Shown: positions 34,051-43,687 of the stretch, piece by piece
How the letters are laid out: each line of letters opens with the position of its first letter
Position numbering within the stretch: the first letter of the stretch is position 1
Assembly (NCBI GenBank): GCA_966211795.1
Contig: CBIHNW010000001.1
Span: 124,001 to 188,000 of the forward strand
DNA length: 64,000 nucleotides
Direction of reading: 5' to 3'
Source: 21-14-0-10-47-8 sp966211795
GTDB lineage: Bacteria > Bdellovibrionota > Bdellovibrionia > Bdellovibrionales > Bdellovibrionaceae
Translations under genes and position numbers: made by a program
Notes under the pieces: model-generated
Database searches by the model: none
The model's input: only the letters and a program-made list of their open reading frames with translations
Told to the model about the DNA's origin: nothing

Positions 34051-36510
34051 TTAGACGTCCAGGCCTTTAACCATCAAAGCATTGTCGTGAATGAATTTTC
34101 TTCGGGGCTCGACATGCTCACCCATCAAAACCGAGAATGTTTCATCGGCCGCAACCGCATCATCGATGCTCACTTGCAACAGCATTCGGTTGTCTGGGTT
34201 GAGGGTTGTTTCCCACAACTGCTCTGGATTCATCTCACCCAATCCCTTGTATCGTTGGATGTAGTAACCCTTCTTCGTGTTCTCGATCACGTACTCGTAG
34301 AAGCTTGTGTAATCTTCAAACGACTGTTCGGTCTTATCGATTTGCACCGACACTGGCAGCTGAGAGATGCCCTGGATCTGATTCCACAAATTTGTGAGCT
34401 CGGTCCATTCAGGCGTTTTCAAAGTGTCCAAAGAAATCTGCGTTGCCATGCGATCAGCGTAACGAACCGTATTGATCGTCGCGATGTTTTTGTCGCCCTC
34501 TTTGCGAATTCCGGTTTTGATTTCCGTGATACCGCGGCTTGGATTGTTTTTCACCCAGGCTTGCAGATCTTCCATGGTCTGCTTCATTTCGGTTTCATTC
34601 GAAAGAGCATTTTCATGGTCGGCGACCTTGCTGACCAAGAAATACAAAACATCTTGATCGTATTTCGCCGAAGAGGCCTTCAGAACATGATTGAATTTTT
34701 GAATGTTCAAAATCATTTTCTTCAAATCGTTTTCGCCCAACTCTTTTTTCGCTGATGGAATTTTCACGCCATTCAAGCCAAGACCCAAAAGGAATTCCGT
34801 CAAAGCCGCATCGTCTTTCAGATACACTTCTTGGCTTCCTTTTTTCGCTCGGTACAAAGGTGGCTGCGCAATGTAGATGTAACCGCGCTCAAGCGCATGT
34901 GGCATCTGACGATAGAAAAATGTCAAAAGCAGCGTCCGGATGTGAGATCCGTCGACGTCCGCATCGGTCATGATAATGATTTTGTGATAACGGATTTTAT
35001 CAACGTTGACGTGATCTTTTCCGATTCCGGTTCCAAGCGCCGAGATCATCATTTTGATCTCTTCGTTGGAAAGCATTTTATCGAAACGCGCCTTCTCGAC
35101 GTTTAGGATTTTACCTTTCAGCGGCAAAATCGCCTGCGTCTTTCGGTTGCGGGCCATCTTTGCAGATCCACCTGCCGAGTCTCCCTCGACCAGGTAAAGT
35201 TCGCAAAGGGCAGGGTCTCGCTCTTGGCAATCCGCCATTTTTCCCGGCAACGATCCGCCATCCAGAGCCGTCTTACGACGAGTGAGCTCTCGCGCTTTTC
35301 TCGCTGCATCTCGCGCACGAGCCGCTTCAACAGATTTTCCAATCACATTCTTCGCGACAGACGGGTTGCGATCAAAAAAATCCGCAAGCTTATCGTTCAC
35401 AAGCGATTCGACAATCCCTTTTACCTCGGTGTTACCAAGCTTGGTTTTTGTCTGACCTTCGAACTGCGGTTCACGAACCTTGACGGAGATAACCGCAGCC
35501 AAGCCCTCACGGATGTCTTCACCTTCCAAAGAAATTTTCAAATCCTTGAGAAGATTTTTATCCTGAGCATAGGCATTCGTTGTCCGCGTCAGCGCTCCAC
35601 GAAAGCCGATCAAGTGAGTTCCGCCTTCGTGAGTGTTGATGTTATTGCAATAGGTGAAAATGGATTCCGAATAAGAATCATTCCACTGCAAAGCAATCTC
35701 AGTTTCGACATTGTCTTTTTCGCCTTTGAAATAGATCACGTCGTTGTGCAAAGATTTTTTACTTTGGTTCATGAATGAAACGAATTCAGCCAAACCATTC
35801 GAAAATTGAAATTCATTTTTCTTACCCGTGCGCTCATCGGTGATGCCGATGTAAAGACCCGCATTCAAAAATGCAAGCTCGCGCAAACGGTTGGTCAGGT
35901 AATTGAAATCAAAGGTGATCGTCTCGTCTTTGAAAATTTCGCGATCTGGTTTGAAATTAACTTTGGTTCCAGTTTTGTTCGAATCGCCAATGCGTTTCGC
36001 CGGAGCCTCAGGCGCACCCTTGTGATAAATCTGTTCGAAGACGCCACCTTGACGGTGAACCTCAACACGCAGTCGTGTTGATAGCGCGTTGACCACAGAA
36101 GCGCCAACCCCGTGAAGACCGCCAGAAACTTTATAACTTCCGCCATCAAACTTTCCGCCAGCATGCAAAACCGTGTAGACAACCTCGAGAGTTGATTTTC
36201 CAGTTTTATGAGTGTCGACGGGAATTCCGCGGCCATCATCTTCAACCGTGATGGATTCGTCGGCGTTGATCGTGATGTTGATGTGTTTGCAAAATCCTGC
36301 CAAAGCTTCGTCAACGGCGTTATCCACAATTTCATACACAAGATGATGAAATCCGCGGAAGCCCGTATCGCCGATGTACATGCCTGGTCTTTTTCGGACC
36401 GCTTCGAGTCCTTCGAGAACTTGGATGGAGTCAGCACCGTATTCCGTTTGTTCTTTTGCCGCAGCTGGTGTCGCCACGATGGGTGCTACAGGTTGATTTT
36501 CTTCGCTCAT
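34051..36510 (-). CDS. gyrB: DNA gyrase subunit B
   Basis: 819 residues. The GHKL ATPase opens with YGADSIQVLEGLEAVRKRPGMYIGD. The Toprim block is EGDSAGGSAKMARNR and the C-terminal signature is QRYKGLGEMNPEQLWETT. An extra region of about 170 residues lies between Toprim and the tail, as in proteobacterial GyrB. It follows recF by an 88 bp gap in which I see no clear promoter. Confidence 0.97.
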   Translation of the reverse strand: MSEENQPVAPIVATPAAAKEQTEYGADSIQVLEGLEAVRKRPGMYIGDTGFRGFHHLVYEIVDNAVDEALAGFCKHINITINADESITVEDDGRGIPVDTHKTGKSTLEVVYTVLHAGGKFDGGSYKVSGGLHGVGASVVNALSTRLRVEVHRQGGVFEQIYHKGAPEAPAKRIGDSNKTGTKVNFKPDREIFKDETITFDFNYLTNRLRELAFLNAGLYIGITDERTGKKNEFQFSNGLAEFVSFMNQSKKSLHNDVIYFKGEKDNVETEIALQWNDSYSESIFTYCNNINTHEGGTHLIGFRGALTRTTNAYAQDKNLLKDLKISLEGEDIREGLAAVISVKVREPQFEGQTKTKLGNTEVKGIVESLVNDKLADFFDRNPSVAKNVIGKSVEAARARDAARKARELTRRKTALDGGSLPGKMADCQERDPALCELYLVEGDSAGGSAKMARNRKTQAILPLKGKILNVEKARFDKMLSNEEIKMMISALGTGIGKDHVNVDKIRYHKIIIMTDADVDGSHIRTLLLTFFYRQMPHALERGYIYIAQPPLYRAKKGSQEVYLKDDAALTEFLLGLGLNGVKIPSAKKELGENDLKKMILNIQKFNHVLKASSAKYDQDVLYFLVSKVADHENALSNETEMKQTMEDLQAWVKNNPSRGITEIKTGIRKEGDKNIATINTVRYADRMATQISLDTLKTPEWTELTNLWNQIQGISQLPVSVQIDKTEQSFEDYTSFYEYVIENTKKGYYIQRYKGLGEMNPEQLWETTLNPDNRMLLQVSIDDAVAADETFSVLMGEHVEPRRKFIHDNALMVKGLDV

Positions 36511-36598
36511 GTCGCCTCACTTGCCAGCAATCGCGTCTTTGCGATCGCCTTTGTGGCTGCTCAACGTTCATCGGAGCCTCTGATCACTGAATCGGCAT

Positions 36599-37732
36599 TT
36601 AAACCGGCTCAGCTGGAATGATCTGACCCTCGCGCACCTTGAGAACAGCGCAGTCTTCAGATTTCAAACTGCTTGGCAGGCTGAAATCTGTGGTTGTGAT
36701 AAAAATTTGAGTGTTGATTTCACTCAAAAATCGGATCAAGGAATCCCGCTTTTCTGCGTCCAGCTCTGACAAAACGTCATCGAGCATGAGTGCAGGGTAG
36801 GATCCATGAATCCGCTTATGATACACGATTTGAGCCATTTTGAAAGATAATATCAGGGCTCTTTGCTGTCCCTGAGAACAATAAAATCTCGAGTCATTTT
36901 CACCATATAGAAAGACAACGTCATGCTTCTGTGGGCCCACCAATGACGCACCACTTGCAAGCTCTGCATCATGCAAATCACCGAGGCGTTTTCGAAGAGA
37001 AGTTTCAATGTCATTTGACGTAAAATTAAGCGCATGCTGATCGGAAATCACATAGTCCACCGAGATATCCACAGTTTCACGCTTGGAAATGAAATGCATC
37101 GCATGATTAAAATCCCGGTAAATGGCTCTGAGAGCCTCTAAGCGCTGATGGGTCAGTTCGACCGCTAAACGTAAAAAAATCGGCGTGATGCTTTCAAGAA
37201 GGGCCTCGGTCTCGCCGCGGGGGACATCTCCCGAGACGTAATTTTTTAAAACCTTGTTCCGAGTTTTCAGAGCTCGCCGGAATTCCCCAACTAAATCCAC
37301 ATTCCGAGGATGAAAACTGACAATCAGTTCATCCACAAGCTGGCGACGCTGATCGGCACCTTCTTTGATCGCCGCAAGACTTTCCGGAGAAAAGACCACG
37401 CTCGGAAATCTTTTTGAAAGCTCAAGGGCCGATGTCTTTTTCCCGTTCAGCAAATGATTCTTTCGCGATTTCAAAATGTTGAGCTGAAGATCGTAGTCCA
37501 ATTCACCGTGACGAACCTTGGCTTTTAGAAATGCTTCGTGCGCCCCAAACTTTAGAAAATTTTCGTTATCCGCATATCGAAAAGACTGCCCCGTGGTCAG
37601 AATCGAAATCGCTTCGAGCAAATTTGTTTTTCCCTGACCGTTTTCACCGAGAAAAATATTTACCTTCGGCGAGAATCTGGCGACCGCTTCGGAAAAATTT
37701 CGGAATTGATAAAGTTGGAGAGCCTGGATCAA
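36599..37732 (-). CDS. recF: DNA replication and repair protein RecF
   Basis: 377 residues. Walker A is GENGQGKTNLLEAI at about 30-43, the signature block is CSQGQQRALILSFKMAQ, and the Walker B end reads LMLDDVLSELD. RecF helps load RecA at single-strand gaps. It overlaps the acetyltransferase stop by 4 bp, so the order is dnaN, acetyltransferase, recF, gyrB. Confidence 0.95.
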   Translation of the reverse strand: MIQALQLYQFRNFSEAVARFSPKVNIFLGENGQGKTNLLEAISILTTGQSFRYADNENFLKFGAHEAFLKAKVRHGELDYDLQLNILKSRKNHLLNGKKTSALELSKRFPSVVFSPESLAAIKEGADQRRQLVDELIVSFHPRNVDLVGEFRRALKTRNKVLKNYVSGDVPRGETEALLESITPIFLRLAVELTHQRLEALRAIYRDFNHAMHFISKRETVDISVDYVISDQHALNFTSNDIETSLRKRLGDLHDAELASGASLVGPQKHDVVFLYGENDSRFYCSQGQQRALILSFKMAQIVYHKRIHGSYPALMLDDVLSELDAEKRDSLIRFLSEINTQIFITTTDFSLPSSLKSEDCAVLKVREGQIIPAEPV

Positions 37733-38289
37733 GAGCGAACCTCAAGTCTCATTTTCACTTCAGCCGGCTCACTTCCATCGGGAAGCAAATAAGCTTTCGG
37801 CGTTTGGTGCAAAATTTGAAATTCCAGTTTTTCATAAAGCTTGATCGCATCGAGATTGCTATCAAAAACTTCGAGCTCGAGATAACGAAAGCCCGAAAGC
37901 GTTCGAGTGAACCCAATTAGCACTTCCATTAATTTTTTCGCAATGCCTTGACCACGAAAATCATGATGAAGACTGACGCCAAGCCCACCTCTGTGGGATC
38001 GCTTGCTGTCACCGAAAGCATAGAAATTCAGAATCCCTGCAATTTTATTTTCAACTTCGGCAACAAGAAATAATTTTCGAGGACTGTCATTATGAGAGAC
38101 GATAAATTTCTTTTGATCCTCGACCGTCATTTTTTTAAAGTCGTCTGTTGTCGACAAAATAAACGGTGAGGTTGTCGAGATCTGGATCATCGCGTGAAGC
38201 GTTTTTTCAGCTTCGTCTCCATTCAGATTTCGAATGATAACCTTCTGGCCTTTTTTTGAAAAAAATTCGACGGGCTTAATCAAAGCCAT
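37729..38289 (-). CDS. GNAT-family N-acetyltransferase
   Basis: 186 residues from the ATG at 38289, chosen because GGAG lies 7 bases upstream. The acetyl-CoA loop is in HHDFRGQGIAKKLM (Q/RxxGxG/A type). KLFLVAEVENKIAGILNFY forms the central sheet and SNLDAIKLYEKLEF is the typical C-terminal motif. The acceptor is unknown. Its position between dnaN and recF is unusual and the four-base overlap suggests joint translation with recF. Confidence 0.88.
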   Translation of the reverse strand: MALIKPVEFFSKKGQKVIIRNLNGDEAEKTLHAMIQISTTSPFILSTTDDFKKMTVEDQKKFIVSHNDSPRKLFLVAEVENKIAGILNFYAFGDSKRSHRGGLGVSLHHDFRGQGIAKKLMEVLIGFTRTLSGFRYLELEVFDSNLDAIKLYEKLEFQILHQTPKAYLLPDGSEPAEVKMRLEVRS

Positions 38290-38372
38290 TTGTTTTCTCC
38301 GGTTCCATGAAAACAATAAGCTCAATGCGGTTTTCCATCGCACCGAGCTTCTAAAAAATGCCAGGTGCTTTT

Positions 38373-39482
38373 TTAAATTCGCATCGGCATGACGACGCAG
38401 GTGTAGGACTGATCGTTATGGGGACGCATCAAGCCTGGTGACAGCTGGTCGTTGAATTCAAAATCGACTTCTTCATCGTTGATCGCGTTCAAAACATCAG
38501 TGATGTACTTTGCGTTGAAGCCAATTTTCATTTCTTTACCTTCGTAACCGACTTCGATTTCTTCTTTTGCATCTCCCAACTCTGGATTGTTCGATGCAAT
38601 TTCCATTCGTCCGTTCGTCAAAGACAAAGTCACAGCTTTTGACTTGTGATTCGCCAGCAATGAGACACGCTTGAGCGAAGTGAGAAACGCTTCACGGTTG
38701 ATGCGAATTTTCTGAGACAGCTTTGCGGGAATGAATTGTTGATAGTTCGGATATTTTCCTTCGATCAAACGAATCATCAAAGTCGTCGATTCTTTGCGAA
38801 CGATCAACTGTGAACCCTCGATCGCCAATTCAAATTCACCAGATAAAGATTCCAAAAGCTTTTTGATCTCATGAAGACCTTTGCGTGGAATGATCACGCC
38901 TTGTCCCGAGGTGATTGCCTTTGAAGAGGGAATTTGTTTATTCACCAAACAAAGTCGGTGACCATCAGTTGCCACCATCGTGTAACCGGCATCATTTTTT
39001 TGTTCGAAGTAAACTCCGTTCAAGTGGTAACGAGTTTCATCGTTAGAAACCGAGTAGATCGTTTTGTCGATCATGTCGCTTAAAACTTCTGAATCAATTT
39101 TCAGAAAATTATTTCCCGAGTAGGTTGGAAAGATCGGATATTCTTCAGCACTGATCCCAACGATCTTCGATAAATATTTGCCTTGTTTGATTTCAAGCCA
39201 ATTGTTGTCTTTGCGATGAAGCTGAATCATTCCTTCAGAAAGTTCTTTAGCAATTTCAAAAAGACTCTTGGCGCTGACGGCCACTTTTCCAGGTTGGGAA
39301 GTTTTAACTTTCACCGTGTCCGTCAAACTGACTTCGAGATCAGTTGCAAAAACACGAAGCTCGTTTTGGTCAGCTTCCAAAAGAACATTCATCAACACCG
39401 GCATTGTATTTCGTTTCTCAACAATGTTCTGCGTCTTACCGATGAGATTCATCAGATCTTTTTTTTCAATTTCAATTTTCAT
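38373..39482 (-). CDS. dnaN: DNA polymerase III beta sliding clamp
   Basis: 369 residues, the standard length. It starts MKIEIEKKDLMNLIGKTQNIVEKRNTMPVL, with three clamp domains in tandem and the C-terminal end SYTCVVMPMRI. The dimeric ring holds the polymerase on DNA and recruits Hda-type regulators. It lies downstream of dnaA across the candidate oriC. Confidence 0.97.
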   Translation of the reverse strand: MKIEIEKKDLMNLIGKTQNIVEKRNTMPVLMNVLLEADQNELRVFATDLEVSLTDTVKVKTSQPGKVAVSAKSLFEIAKELSEGMIQLHRKDNNWLEIKQGKYLSKIVGISAEEYPIFPTYSGNNFLKIDSEVLSDMIDKTIYSVSNDETRYHLNGVYFEQKNDAGYTMVATDGHRLCLVNKQIPSSKAITSGQGVIIPRKGLHEIKKLLESLSGEFELAIEGSQLIVRKESTTLMIRLIEGKYPNYQQFIPAKLSQKIRINREAFLTSLKRVSLLANHKSKAVTLSLTNGRMEIASNNPELGDAKEEIEVGYEGKEMKIGFNAKYITDVLNAINDEEVDFEFNDQLSPGLMRPHNDQSYTCVVMPMRI

Positions 39483-39740
39483 GCATCACCCCAATTTTGG
39501 GCCTTTAAGAACTATTATTCTTATATATATAAAACTAGTAGTCGTAGTAGGAGCGTGGAAAACGTAACAAACGAACTAAGCTCCTGTAAATTCAAAAGAA
39601 ATTCCGTGGATAAACCCTGCAGTGAATCGAACCCCAAATTTCTAAAATTCGGGGATAACTCGGATCCACAACCCGATCCGCAAGTTCTCCACAAAGTTAT
39701 ACAATGTCCACATTCACACCCCTGTGATATTGTGGATACG
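39483..39740. other. Candidate chromosomal replication origin (oriC)
   Basis: The dnaA-dnaN intergenic region plus the dnaA 3' end. An AT-rich stretch (about 39511-39535, TTATATATATAAAA core) is a likely unwinding element. Six near matches to the DnaA box TTATCCACA are seen: 39605-39613 (minus, 8 of 9), 39650-39658 (minus, 7 of 9), 39662-39670 (7 of 9), 39685-39693 (8 of 9), 39704-39712 (7 of 9) and 39731-39739 (minus, 8 of 9, inside dnaA). None is perfect. Genes on both sides read away from this point. Confidence 0.75.
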
Positions 39741-41150
39741 AGTCGTTAACTCATCGAGATCATTCTTGAAATCCATATCCTTCGAAAGTAGAAACTCGAC
39801 ACGATCCATCGCGTTCATCACAGTCGTGTGATCTTTTCCGCCAAAAGCTCGTCCAATATCCACCAAAGATTTGTCTAAAGTTCTTTTGATGAGATACATC
39901 GCGGTCTGGCGAGGAACGACGATTTGTTTGGCTCGAGTCGTTGATTTCAAATCTGAAATCTTCACTTTAAAATGATCGGCAACCATCTTTTGAATATCCT
40001 CGACCGAGATCGTGGTCTGAGTTTCGTGAGTAGCCAAAACTCTTCGGGCCAATTCGATATCAATAGATAAACCTTGAAGTTCACTGAACATTTTAACTTT
40101 TTTCAAATTTCCTTCAAGTTCCCGAATCGATCTTTTGGATATCCTCGCCACATAATTTACAACTTCTTCCGGAAGGCGCAGGTTCATTTTCTCCGACTTA
40201 TAGCGAAGAATTGCGACGCGCGTTTCCAAATCTGGCATCGAGATATCGGCAATCAGTCCCCACTCTAAACGAGAGCGATTTCGGTCTTCCAATCCAAGAA
40301 TATCTTTCGGCATTCGATCGGCCGCAATAACAACCTGACGCTTGCGCTCAATAAACGAGTTAATTGTGTGGAAGAACTCTTCTTGAATGGCTTCAGTTTT
40401 CCCGATCATTTGCACGTCATCGACCATCAAAACATCTGGGGTATCGCGATATTTTTGACGAAACTTATCCATTTCGTAACGACGAATCGCCGAGACACAT
40501 TCATTTAAGAACTTTTCGGCACTGACGTAGGCAATCTTCAAGTAGGGGTGGGTGAGCTTTATCTGATTTCCCACTGCATGTAGAAGATGGGTCTTACCCA
40601 TTCCCACAGGCCCACATATAAAGAGGGGATTGTAACCCTCAGCGCCTGGATTCTGCGCAACATTATAAGAGGCTGCATGCGCGAACTCGGTATTCCGGCC
40701 AACAACGAAGGTTGAAAAGCTGTAATCCGCATTCAAAAGATCCACCTTTGGCGGCGGAGCCATTGAAGACTGTGAAGGAGGCATCGTCGCGATCGGCTGA
40801 GGAGAGGACTTTTCAACCGGCGAAAAGGCATCGCTGAGATTCGAAGGTTCAGGCGCTTTCATGCCCGTCACGACGAGGTCAACTTCGAAGTCTTTCTTAA
40901 GAAGATCAGCTACTTCGGCATAAATTTTATCTAGAAGATTTTCGACGACAAAATACTGATGAAGGGCGCTTGGGACGCCTAATATCAAGCGTGGAAGCGA
41001 AGCTGTGCCGACGGTTTCCACATAGGAAACCGGGTCCAACCAAGTCTCGATCGACTTGTTTTCTTTATTACGGGCCTTGATGCGTCTTTTGATGTCTTCC
41101 CAAAAGCTTGCATCAATTCCTGTATTTGGTTCAAATTGAACGGTGTTCAC
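39714..41150 (-). CDS. dnaA: Chromosomal replication initiator DnaA
   Basis: 478 residues. Domain I is at the N-terminus, a proline/serine-rich linker follows (about 120-150), and the AAA+ domain has Walker A GPVGMGKTHLLH at about 185. The C-terminal DNA-binding helix-turn-helix has GRAFGGKDHTTVMNA. DnaA opens oriC by binding TTATCCACA-type boxes. Upstream of its start is a GC-rich leader with a small hairpin (41186-41201) and one near-consensus box. Confidence 0.97.
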   Translation of the reverse strand: MNTVQFEPNTGIDASFWEDIKRRIKARNKENKSIETWLDPVSYVETVGTASLPRLILGVPSALHQYFVVENLLDKIYAEVADLLKKDFEVDLVVTGMKAPEPSNLSDAFSPVEKSSPQPIATMPPSQSSMAPPPKVDLLNADYSFSTFVVGRNTEFAHAASYNVAQNPGAEGYNPLFICGPVGMGKTHLLHAVGNQIKLTHPYLKIAYVSAEKFLNECVSAIRRYEMDKFRQKYRDTPDVLMVDDVQMIGKTEAIQEEFFHTINSFIERKRQVVIAADRMPKDILGLEDRNRSRLEWGLIADISMPDLETRVAILRYKSEKMNLRLPEEVVNYVARISKRSIRELEGNLKKVKMFSELQGLSIDIELARRVLATHETQTTISVEDIQKMVADHFKVKISDLKSTTRAKQIVVPRQTAMYLIKRTLDKSLVDIGRAFGGKDHTTVMNAMDRVEFLLSKDMDFKNDLDELTTRIHNITGV

Positions 41151-41185
41151 GCGCTATTCCCCCCAGCTCGTGTGACTTGGAAAGG

Positions 41186-41201
41186 CCCCTCATAGCAGGG
41201 G
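41186..41201 (-). promoter_or_regulatory. Hairpin in the dnaA leader
   Basis: CCCCT (41186-41190) and AGGGG (41197-41201) around a 6 base loop, about 36-51 bases upstream of the dnaA ATG. It could modulate dnaA translation. Confidence 0.4.
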
Positions 41202-41222
41202 GGATGGGGCATATCAACCGAG

Positions 41223-41231
41223 TTTTCCACA
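41223..41231 (+). promoter_or_regulatory. Near-consensus DnaA box upstream of dnaA
   Basis: TTTTCCACA, one mismatch from TTATCCACA, between dnaA and rpmH. It may serve in dnaA autoregulation or as a second origin element. Confidence 0.45.
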
Positions 41232-41241
41232 ATGACAAGTA

Positions 41242-41270
41242 TTGACCAGATTGATGCGATATGGTTTTAT
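41242..41270 (+). promoter_or_regulatory. Likely sigma-70-type promoter of rpmH
   Basis: TTGACC (41242-41247), 17 base spacer, TTTTAT (41265-41270). The -35 is 5 of 6 and the -10 is 4 of 6 matches; the start codon follows about 70 bases later. Confidence 0.5.
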
Positions 41271-41338
41271 CCCGCGCTCACACTTGTTTTTGTGAATATT
41301 TTGAAAGACGTCATTCGTCGTAACGCGGGAGTTCGGAA

Positions 41339-41488
41339 ATGAAAAGAACGTTTCAACCAAAGAAGAAGAAAAGAAAATCAGCTCATGGCTTTCGTGCTCG
41401 CATGGCAACGAAAGATGGTCGCACTGTTTTGTCTCGTCGTCGCGCTAAAGGTCGCAAACGATTGACTGTTTCATCGAGTGGAAAATAA
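41339..41488 (+). CDS. rpmH: Ribosomal protein L34
   Basis: 49 residues, MKRTFQPKKKKRKSAHGFR then the basic core RTVLSRRRAKGRKRLTV. It is shorter than the length cut-off usual for ORF lists, but matches L34 exactly in opening, spacing and size. L34 is a 50S subunit protein. It is the first gene of the rpmH-rnpA-yidD-yidC run and ends inside the start region of rnpA, with an 11 bp overlap. Confidence 0.96.
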   Translation: MKRTFQPKKKKRKSAHGFRARMATKDGRTVLSRRRAKGRKRLTVSSSGK

Positions 41489-41828
41489 GAAAGCCTCTGG
41501 ACTGAAACGAAGCTCGGACTTTCTCGAGATTCAAAAAAAAGGAAAAAGAAAATCTCTCAGTCCCTGGCTGGTGCTTGGCTATCGCAAGAACCAACTTGGG
41601 CACCTTCGTTTTGGCTGCACCATCAGCCGCAAGGTGGGATCTGCTGTGGTCCGTAATCGTCTGAAACGATGGACACGAGAGTATTTTCGAAAAGCAGCGA
41701 CCGATGGATTTAATCCCGAATTCGACCTTAATTTGGTGTTTCGATCGATGCCAGAAGGCTTCTATCAAGAGCTTCACGCTCAACACTTCAATAAAGTCTT
41801 GGACCAAATTTATCAGCTCTTCAGCTAA
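41478..41828 (+). CDS. rnpA: Ribonuclease P protein component
   Basis: 116 residues from a GTG overlapping rpmH. The RNase P protein signature is RFGCTISRKVGSAVVRNRLKRWTRE, with the conserved RNR and K positions. It binds the RNA subunit to mature tRNA 5' ends. The overlapping start is typical of this gene pair. Confidence 0.93.
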   Translation: MENKKASGLKRSSDFLEIQKKGKRKSLSPWLVLGYRKNQLGHLRFGCTISRKVGSAVVRNRLKRWTREYFRKAATDGFNPEFDLNLVFRSMPEGFYQELHAQHFNKVLDQIYQLFS

Positions 41829-41844
41829 AACCCTCGCACTTTTA

Positions 41845-42060
41845 TTGATCGGTGTTTATCGCTCAATTGGATCGGCGTGGCTGGGCGGAGCTTGTCGATT
41901 TGAACCCAGCTGCTCAGACTATTCAGCCCAGGCCTTTCGCACATTTTCTTTTTTCGAAGCATTTTCACTCAGTATGAAACGCATTTCACGATGCCGCCCA
42001 GGTGGCGGTTGTGGATACGATCCCCTTCCTTGCAGAGGTCATCATGGACAATCAGAATAA
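41845..42060 (+). CDS. yidD: Membrane protein insertion efficiency factor YidD
   Basis: 71 residues if the TTG at 41845 is used. The family core is LGGACRFEPSCSDYSAQAF, followed by GGCGYDPLPC. YidD assists YidC in inserting inner-membrane proteins. There is no ATG or GTG near the expected start: the frame opens upstream inside rnpA, and the family's hydrophobic N-terminus is only present if a non-standard start is used before the TTG. The start is thus uncertain. Confidence 0.75.
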   Translation: MIGVYRSIGSAWLGGACRFEPSCSDYSAQAFRTFSFFEAFSLSMKRISRCRPGGGCGYDPLPCRGHHGQSE

Positions 42061-43672
42061 TAATTTTATGGATAAAAGAACTTTGGTCGCGGCCGTGCTT
42101 GTCGGCGTTCTTTTTATGGGCTGGCAAAGCTATCTGAAAAACAAGTACGGAAATCAGGTTGCACCAGCAACCACCGCACCGGCGACTCAGACCCCAACAG
42201 CGGCGGCGCCCACAGTCTCCACCGAGAAATCCACAGAACCCACGACAGCACAGGGTTCTGCGGCACCGGTAGCAGCCACGCAACAAGAAGAAAAAACGCT
42301 CAAATATGAAAATCAGGACATTGCCTTTGATTTGTCTTCAAAGGGAATGGGCTTGAAGCACCTGGTGGTTAAAACCCACACAGATCGTGCGCATGAACCC
42401 ATCAAATTGGGCGTCAGCGACCAACACGCTCTTTACGAAATGTCGGTTGCCGGAAGCAACCAACCACTCGACTTCACGATCACTCAAAAGTCCGAGAATG
42501 AATTTGAGGGAACGGCGCAATTTGGTGCCGTTACTATTCATCGCAATATTCAAATCGATCCTTCGACGCAAGCTTTGCAAAACACCGTGCACATTGAAAA
42601 TGTCGATGGCACATTTCCTGGTCTAGTCGTCAGCATCGCGGAAAAATCTTTGGGTGAAGTTGCCCATAGCATGTTCATGCCCGCGCTCGAAGTCCAAGAT
42701 TTCGTCGTGATTCATTCGGGAACCGAAGAACGCATTCACGCTTCGGCGGCAAAAGAAAAAATCGAAAAATCCTTTCCCGGCGTCAGCCTGATTGGTCTTG
42801 GATCTCAGTATTTTACGTCTTCATTATTGGATAAGTCTGAAATCACACCGGAAGCAAAAATCACGGGTGGTCCGGGCGTTCCCGAGCTGCTGGCGCAAAT
42901 GGTTTATAAGCCAGCCGCAAATGGCAAAAACACCATGGATTTGAAATGGGTTTCTTTTTCCGGCGGCAAGTCTCTGACTGTCTTGGAAAAGATCGATAAG
43001 GATTTAGCGCGAGTGATTGATCTCGGCTTCTTCGCAACCTTGGGTCGATGGCTGCTGTACACGATGCAGTGGTTTCATTCGCACATCCCGAATTGGGGAT
43101 TGGCGATTATTCTTCTGACGATGATGGTTCGTCTGATCGTTTTACCGTTAAACGTCACAACATTCCGTTCGACAAAAAAGATGCAAAAGCTGCAACCGCT
43201 GATCGCTTCTTTGCGTGAGCGCTACAAAGATGATCCACAAGCGATGAATCGTGAAATGATGGGTCTTTGGAAAGAACACAAAGTGAATCCTTTGGGTGGT
43301 TGCTTGCCGATGCTGCTGCAGCTTCCAATTTTCTTCGCGTTGTATCGCGTCCTAGGGCAAAGCATTGAGCTGTATCAAGCTCCATTCTTCGGATGGATTC
43401 ATGATCTCAGCTTGAAAGATCCTTTCTATGTTCTTCCGGTCTTGCTGGCGGTCTGCATGTTCATCCAACAACGAATCACGCCATCAACGATGGATCCAAC
43501 GCAAGCGAAGGTGATGCAGTTTCTGCCACTGATTTTTGCGGTGATGATGATCAATCTTCCGGCGGGACTGACGCTTTATATTTTTATCAACACTCTGTCT
43601 GGAATCATTCTTCAGCAGATTTTTATGCACGATCGAGCAACTGCTACCAAAGCAAAAGAAGCGAAAGCGTAA
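42044..43672 (+). CDS. yidC: Membrane protein insertase YidC
   Basis: 542 residues from the ATG at 42044, which has AGAGG about 6 bases upstream. An N-terminal helix (TLVAAVLVGVLFMGWQSYL), a large periplasmic domain and a C-terminal bundle of five helices are visible. The insertase core includes NPLGGCLPMLLQLPIFFALY. It inserts inner-membrane proteins alone or with Sec. It overlaps yidD by 17 bp. Confidence 0.96.
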   Translation: MDNQNNNFMDKRTLVAAVLVGVLFMGWQSYLKNKYGNQVAPATTAPATQTPTAAAPTVSTEKSTEPTTAQGSAAPVAATQQEEKTLKYENQDIAFDLSSKGMGLKHLVVKTHTDRAHEPIKLGVSDQHALYEMSVAGSNQPLDFTITQKSENEFEGTAQFGAVTIHRNIQIDPSTQALQNTVHIENVDGTFPGLVVSIAEKSLGEVAHSMFMPALEVQDFVVIHSGTEERIHASAAKEKIEKSFPGVSLIGLGSQYFTSSLLDKSEITPEAKITGGPGVPELLAQMVYKPAANGKNTMDLKWVSFSGGKSLTVLEKIDKDLARVIDLGFFATLGRWLLYTMQWFHSHIPNWGLAIILLTMMVRLIVLPLNVTTFRSTKKMQKLQPLIASLRERYKDDPQAMNREMMGLWKEHKVNPLGGCLPMLLQLPIFFALYRVLGQSIELYQAPFFGWIHDLSLKDPFYVLPVLLAVCMFIQQRITPSTMDPTQAKVMQFLPLIFAVMMINLPAGLTLYIFINTLSGIILQQIFMHDRATATKAKEAKA

Positions 43673-43687
43673 TAAGGGGAGTTTTGT

